A stretch of 12,000 bases of DNA from an uncultured Rhodopirellula sp. (GTDB taxonomy: Bacteria > Planctomycetota > Planctomycetia > Pirellulales > Pirellulaceae), in assembly GCA_913061385.1 (NCBI GenBank), contig CAJXTM010000035.1, positions 1 to 12,000 of the forward strand, written 5' to 3'. The position numbers and the translations under genes are program-made. Below are positions 8,273 through 12,000 of this stretch, one piece after another. The notes beneath the pieces are model-generated. The model did no database searches. It saw only the letters and a list, made by a program, of their open reading frames with translations, and was not told where the DNA came from. Within the stretch, counting starts at the first letter, position 1. Each line of letters starts with the position of its first letter.

Positions 8273-8302
8273 TGGGTGATTCAGCCGGGTTACAATTGGC
8301 GT
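8273..8302 (+). promoter_or_regulatory. Possible promoter of the propeller-cytochrome gene
   Basis: TGGGTGATTC (8273-8282), six bases, then GTTACAATTGGCGT (8289-8302). TACAAT (8291-8296) matches five of six bases of the sigma-70 -10 consensus. The hexamer 17 bases upstream (TTCGCT) is a poor -35. The arrangement resembles 2966-2991, upstream of the preceding transcription unit, and sits about 55 bases before the ATG at 8352. Confidence 0.35.
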
Positions 8303-8351
8303 TTTGGTTCCGTACTACGTCAGATCCGTACCACTACAAAGTTGATCCGTG

Positions 8352-11126
8352 ATGCGTTGTCAGCTGATTTTATTTCTGGCTTTCTGCTTGGTTTCGCCAC
8401 TCACTGCAAAGGCTAGTGAGCGTGTTACATGGACAACCTCGCGTGTGGTTGGGTCGCCGGATGAACCAAAACCATTTTCTGTTAAACGTGTTTATCCCCA
8501 GTTGCAATTCAATCAACCTGTTGAGTTGATGGCAGTTCCCGGGACAAATAAAATGATGGTTTTGGAGGTGACGGGCAAGCTTTTTGTGTTTGAAAATAAC
8601 GCCGCCTGCCAAAACGCTGAACTCGTTGTCGATTTGAATCCTCTTATCGACAACTTCAGACGTGCTTATGGATTTGCATTGCATCCAGAATTTGAAACCA
8701 ACCGGCAGGTGTTTGTCGCTTATGCCGGGGATCCGGTAGCCCGCCCTGATGGTTCCAGGCTGTCGCGGTTTGTTGTGAACGACGATGGACCATTGCGAGT
8801 CGATACGGCTAGTGAAGAGGTGCTGATGACATGGCCGTCTGGGGGGCACAATGGCTGCGCTATTCGTTTCGATTCGAAAGGGTTGCTGTACTTCTCAACT
8901 GGTGACGGAGCCAGACCGTTTCCACCCGATGAATATAATGTAGGTCAGAATCTTTCTGACTTACGATCATCCATTTGCAGAATTGATGTGGATCATCCGT
9001 CAGAAGATCGCAAGTATTCGATTCCAGCAGATAACCCGTTTATTGATGTTCCCGATGCAAGAGGTGAAATTTTTGCTTACGGATTCAGGAACCCATGGCG
9101 GTTTACCATTGTTCCCGGCACTGACCAGATCATTTGCGGTGATGTCGGTTGGGAATTGTGGGAACTGATCTTCGATGTGAAACGAGGCGGAAATTATGGC
9201 TGGAGTATCTTCGAGGGGCCTCAGCCTATTCGCCGTGATGTGCAGCAGGGGCCAACCCCGATCGAGCTGCCACTGGTCGCGTACCCCCATGCCGTTGGGC
9301 AGTCCGTTACAGGGGGGCATGTTTATCGAGGTAAGAAAATCCCCGAGTTAGAGGGTGTTTATTTGTACGGCGACTATGTCACTGGATTGTTGTGGGGCAT
9401 GCGTCATCAGGGTGATCAGGTGACATGGAATCCGGTTCTTGCAGAAACAGGTTTGCCAATCATTACATTTGCTGAGACCCCCGATCATGAAACGCTGGTG
9501 GTTGGCTACGACGGTGGCATTTATCAATTAGTACGCAATCAGGTCATCAAATCTGCTGCCGGTTTTCCGCGACAATTGAGTGCCACAGGTTTGTTTCAAG
9601 ACACTGGGAAAATGGATCCTGAGGTTGGTGTCATTCGTTACGGCATCGCAGCAGGTTCATGGCAGGGAGGTGCAACCAGTGAATTTCTGCTGGCAGTGCC
9701 GGGGCAGGAAACAATACAGATTTCTCGTTTGCAACGTGGTTGGAAATATCCTCCCGGCACAGTCTTTGTAAAGACTTTGTCACTTGGTAATGTGCGTGTT
9801 GAAACGCAGTTGCTGCATTTTGACGGGATCAATTGGCAACCATACAGTTACCTGTGGAACGATGAGCAAACTGATGCAGAGTTGGTCGAACCCGCAGGTG
9901 TTGAAAAACAGATTCAGCACGAATTGGTTGATGGTCAGGTGACGACCACAACCTGGAAAGTGCAAAATCGTGCTCAATGCCGATCCTGTCATGGCAGGCA
10001 GAATGGTGGTGCCGTTGGGTTTTCACTGGAGAACCTGGGTGACACACAAATTTCAAAATTCATTAAAAGTGGTGTGTTGAATCGAGCTGCACCACCGCAG
10101 TGGGGTGTCGCCACCATGGTAAGCCCGGACGATCGGTCTAAATCACTTGATGCTCGGGCTCGATCTTATCTGGCGGCTAATTGTGCCCACTGTCATCGAC
10201 GTGGTGGCGGCGGTACTGTCGCGGCTGACCTGTCATATTCGACTGGCGGGGAACAGATGAATGTCATCAATGCAGACCCAAGCCAGGGTGCATTCGGCAT
10301 CGCTAATGCAAAGGTCGTTGCATCAGGGCTGCCGCTGAAATCAACCCTTTTCTACCGTATGGCCACCAGCGGAAGTGGGCACATGCCCAAGTTGGGCCAT
10401 TGGGACAATGATCGAGCTGGCTTGCAATTGGTTCACCAATGGATTGCCTCACTTGAGCAGTCCGAGAATGAGTCGATGCCTGCTGCTAATGTTGATGAAG
10501 GGGATACATCAGTTGCGCTCAAGCGATTTTCTGAATTGCTCTTTGACAAAGAGATGACCCAGCAGCAGTTGCAAGTGACTGCAAAAGAGGCACAGCTGTC
10601 GGGAACACCGGTGACCGCTGCGTTGTTTGAGTGGTTTTTACCGATTCAAGATAGAAGGAAACGTTTGGGCAACAGCATTGATCGCGATGCCTTGCTAAAA
10701 GTGACAGGGGACGCCGTGCGTGGTCGCGAGCGATTCCTTGGTGGACATTCAATGCAGTGTGTTTTATGTCATCGAGTCCAAGGAAGTGGTCGCAGCGTTG
10801 GACCGGATATGGATGGAATCGGCAAGCGGCGATCGAGGCAGGAATTATTGGAGAGTATCCTTGATCCATCGAAGCTGATCGAACCAAAATACCGCAGTTA
10901 TCAGGTGCTCACCACAAGTGGGCAGTTGGTAAGTGGTTTGTTGGTGCGAGATGCTGATGCGGAAGTAATACTGCGTTCTGCAGATGGCAAAAACTATCGA
11001 ATCAGAAAAGATGAAATTGAGTCACAGCGTATGCAAACAGAGTCGTTGATGCCAAGTGGATTGGCTGCGGATCTGACAGTTCAGGAAGTTGCTGACTTGC
11101 TTGCTTTTTTGGAATCGCTGAAATGA
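8352..11126 (+). CDS. PQQ sugar-dehydrogenase-like propeller fused to three cytochrome c sites
   Basis: A 924-residue secreted fusion protein. Residues 1-21 form a short signal peptide (cleavage likely after LTAKA). Residues about 45-395 resemble the soluble glucose/sorbosone dehydrogenase propeller: GGHNGCAIRFDSKGLLYFSTGDG (His166 at the position of the catalytic His of the family) and YGFRNPWRF (Arg246-Asn247, matching a PQQ-contacting Arg-Asn pair). Residues about 405-702 resemble the SO2930-type dihaem cytochrome family: FPRQLSATGLF, YPPGTVFVKTL, YLWNDEQTDAELVE, then haem motifs CRSCH (543-547) and CAHCH (611-615) and a possible Met ligand in SGHMPKLG. The C-terminal part, about 785-924, is the Pirellula/Verrucomicrobium-type haem-binding domain with CVLCH (803-807), GRSVGPDMDGIG, ILDPSKLIEPKYRSY and Met900 in ESLMPSGL. 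A sugar or alcohol oxidation with internal electron transfer to three haems is plausible but inferred; loss of activity in the propeller cannot be excluded. The start chosen is ATG 8352; a GTG at 8349 would add one residue. It follows the DUF1501 gene by 236 bases and probably has its own promoter. Confidence 0.87.
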   Translation: MRCQLILFLAFCLVSPLTAKASERVTWTTSRVVGSPDEPKPFSVKRVYPQLQFNQPVELMAVPGTNKMMVLEVTGKLFVFENNAACQNAELVVDLNPLIDNFRRAYGFALHPEFETNRQVFVAYAGDPVARPDGSRLSRFVVNDDGPLRVDTASEEVLMTWPSGGHNGCAIRFDSKGLLYFSTGDGARPFPPDEYNVGQNLSDLRSSICRIDVDHPSEDRKYSIPADNPFIDVPDARGEIFAYGFRNPWRFTIVPGTDQIICGDVGWELWELIFDVKRGGNYGWSIFEGPQPIRRDVQQGPTPIELPLVAYPHAVGQSVTGGHVYRGKKIPELEGVYLYGDYVTGLLWGMRHQGDQVTWNPVLAETGLPIITFAETPDHETLVVGYDGGIYQLVRNQVIKSAAGFPRQLSATGLFQDTGKMDPEVGVIRYGIAAGSWQGGATSEFLLAVPGQETIQISRLQRGWKYPPGTVFVKTLSLGNVRVETQLLHFDGINWQPYSYLWNDEQTDAELVEPAGVEKQIQHELVDGQVTTTTWKVQNRAQCRSCHGRQNGGAVGFSLENLGDTQISKFIKSGVLNRAAPPQWGVATMVSPDDRSKSLDARARSYLAANCAHCHRRGGGGTVAADLSYSTGGEQMNVINADPSQGAFGIANAKVVASGLPLKSTLFYRMATSGSGHMPKLGHWDNDRAGLQLVHQWIASLEQSENESMPAANVDEGDTSVALKRFSELLFDKEMTQQQLQVTAKEAQLSGTPVTAALFEWFLPIQDRRKRLGNSIDRDALLKVTGDAVRGRERFLGGHSMQCVLCHRVQGSGRSVGPDMDGIGKRRSRQELLESILDPSKLIEPKYRSYQVLTTSGQLVSGLLVRDADAEVILRSADGKNYRIRKDEIESQRMQTESLMPSGLAADLTVQEVADLLAFLESLK

Positions 11127-11197
11127 GTTGTGTCTCATTTTCGATTTCATCATGGTTTGTTTTCGGACTTGCAATTGGCAGCGTGGTTTTCCTTTTA
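11127..11197. other. Convergent intergenic gap
   Basis: Seventy-one bases separate the stop codons of the propeller-cytochrome gene (+) and the ABC permease gene (-). The stretch is T-rich on + (TCATTTTCGATTTCATC and GGTTTTCCTTTTAC) but I see no GC-rich hairpin that would make a clear bidirectional terminator. Confidence 0.5.
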
Positions 11198-11955
11198 CTA
11201 TTCCCGTCTTAGCGCTTCAATTGGATCCATCCTTGCAGCACGACTGGCAGGGTACAGGCCAAAGAAAATTCCTACCGCAACGGAGATGGCAAAGGCAAGT
11301 GGAATCGACCATGGTACGATCACGGGGGTCACATTACTGATCGCGTCCGGGAGGTTGTTCATCGCTTCGGGGGCCCATGCTTGCAGGACGTACCGCAGCC
11401 AACCCATCACCGTCGGGCATGTCAGTCCCCCTACGATTCCGGCGATGCCTCCGATCGCCGACAGCACAATGGTCTCAGCGAGAAATTGGCGTGTGATGTC
11501 TTTTCGCTTCGCGCCCAGAGCCCTTCGGACACCAATTTCTCGAGTTCGTTCCGTGACGGTTGCCAGCATGATATTCATGATTCCAATGCCACCAACGATG
11601 AGGGTAACTGCGGCAATCATTCCCATGAATACCATGAACATCAAACGTGTGGTTTTGGCCTGCTCAAGCAGTTCCAGTGGAACGACAACGGCATAGTCTT
11701 TTTCGGTATGCAGTTTCTGCATTGTCCGTCGTATTGCGTCAGCAGTGGCGAGCACCTGATTGGGCGATTCGAGCTGAAACGTGATTTGGCTTAACTCAAC
11801 TTCTTCTCCTGTACGCTGGCCTGACTGTACGAACAGGACTCGATCTCCGATTCGTTGCCAAAAAGTGTTCAGTGGTATGTAGATGTCTTTAGCAAAATCC
11901 TGAGCGGCGATGGATCCACCGATTCCAGCCGTTGCATTTCTAGGTAGCATTACAC
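11198..11955 (-). CDS. ABC transporter permease, MacB/FtsX type, C-terminal part
   Basis: The C-terminal 252 codons of an integral membrane permease. The frame is open to the adapter junction at 11955 (codons before MLPRNATAG are Val and a partial one), so the ATG at 11950 is almost certainly internal and the N-terminus is missing. Residues (counted from that Met) 1-95 are the end of the periplasmic MacB_PCD domain (KDIYIPLNTFWQRIG, ITFQLESPNQVLATADAIRRTM). The FtsX domain follows with three transmembrane segments: about 103-130 (MVFMGMIAAVTLIVGGIGIMNI), 160-185 (AETIVLSAIGGIAGIVGG) and 213-235 (IPLAFAISVAVGIFFGLYP). Between the first two is the cytoplasmic coupling region VTERTREIGVRRALGAKRKDI, and the tail is the standard PASRAARMDPIEALRRE. 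MacB-like systems export macrolides, peptides or lipoprotein cargo; the cargo here is unknown. The partner ATPase may be fused or lie upstream, beyond the contig end. It is convergent with its left neighbour, hence a separate unit. Confidence 0.94.
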
Positions 11956-12000
11956 CTGTCTCTTATACACATCTCCGAGCCCACGAGACCGAGGCTGATC
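11956..12000 (-). other. Untrimmed Illumina Nextera i7 adapter, reverse complement (artefact)
   Basis: Positions 11956-11974 are the reverse complement of the 19-base Tn5 mosaic end (CTGTCTCTTATACACATCT). Positions 11975-11989 are CCGAGCCCACGAGAC, 11990-11997 are the index CGAGGCTG, and 11998-12000 begin the P7 sequence. The index is the complement of the one at 8-15, so both ends come from the same library. Genomic sequence ends at 11955. Confidence 0.98.

Noticed and set aside
11130..11794. Forward ORFs of 188 and 137 aa across the right end
   Set aside because: They are antisense to a clear MacB/FtsX permease whose transmembrane and coupling motifs are continuous on the minus strand.
50..11955. 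CRISPR array, defence or phage system
   Set aside because: No regular direct repeats, nuclease, integrase or phage genes were seen. The genes present are accounted for by ordinary planctomycete families.
1..12000. Terminal inverted repeat suggesting a transposon or Tn5-like element
   Set aside because: The repeats match the Nextera adapter including P7 end, index and mosaic end, and no transposase is encoded between them.

Overview
The true genomic insert is about 11.9 kb (50-11955). Both ends of the window are untrimmed Illumina Nextera adapter, not organism DNA. The gene content points to a planctomycete (Planctomycetota); order and genus cannot be resolved here. The signs are a DUF1559 prepilin-like paralogue, a PSCyt1/DUF1549/DUF1553 protein paired with a DUF1501 protein, a Pirellula/Verrucomicrobium-type haem domain, long intergenic leaders and no Shine-Dalgarno sequences upstream of the genes. 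G+C is near one half by eye.

Layout, left to right: adapter (1-49); a decayed DUF1559 gene on + that still shows family motifs spread over all three forward frames (50-898); an intact Uup-type ABC-F ATPase on + (938-2734); a long leader with a possible promoter (2735-3160); a large exported cytochrome-domain protein (3161-6607), followed 56 bp later by its usual DUF1501 partner with a Tat signal (6664-8115); a second leader with a similar possible promoter; a 924-residue secreted fusion of a PQQ sugar-dehydrogenase-like propeller, a dihaem module and a third c-type haem domain (8352-11126); then, convergent on -, the C-terminal 252 codons of a MacB-type ABC transporter permease cut by the contig end; adapter (11956-12000).

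The central 8 kb (3161-11126) encodes an extracytoplasmic redox and degradation set. The cytochrome-domain protein appears Sec-exported with two CxxCH sites and a discoidin-like domain. The DUF1501 protein is Tat-exported and related to the alkaline phosphatase/sulfatase fold. The propeller-cytochrome fusion could oxidise a sugar or alcohol and pass electrons along its own haems. The link to polysaccharide use is inference; no glycoside hydrolase, sulfatase or transporter for sugars is visible. Uup is a cytoplasmic translation factor, unrelated in function.

I found no CRISPR array, tRNA, rRNA, genuine insertion sequence or defence system. Most of the window is typical planctomycete chromosome. 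The items most worth a second look are the three-module cytochrome fusion, the pseudogene, the motif shared by the two leaders, and the adapter ends.
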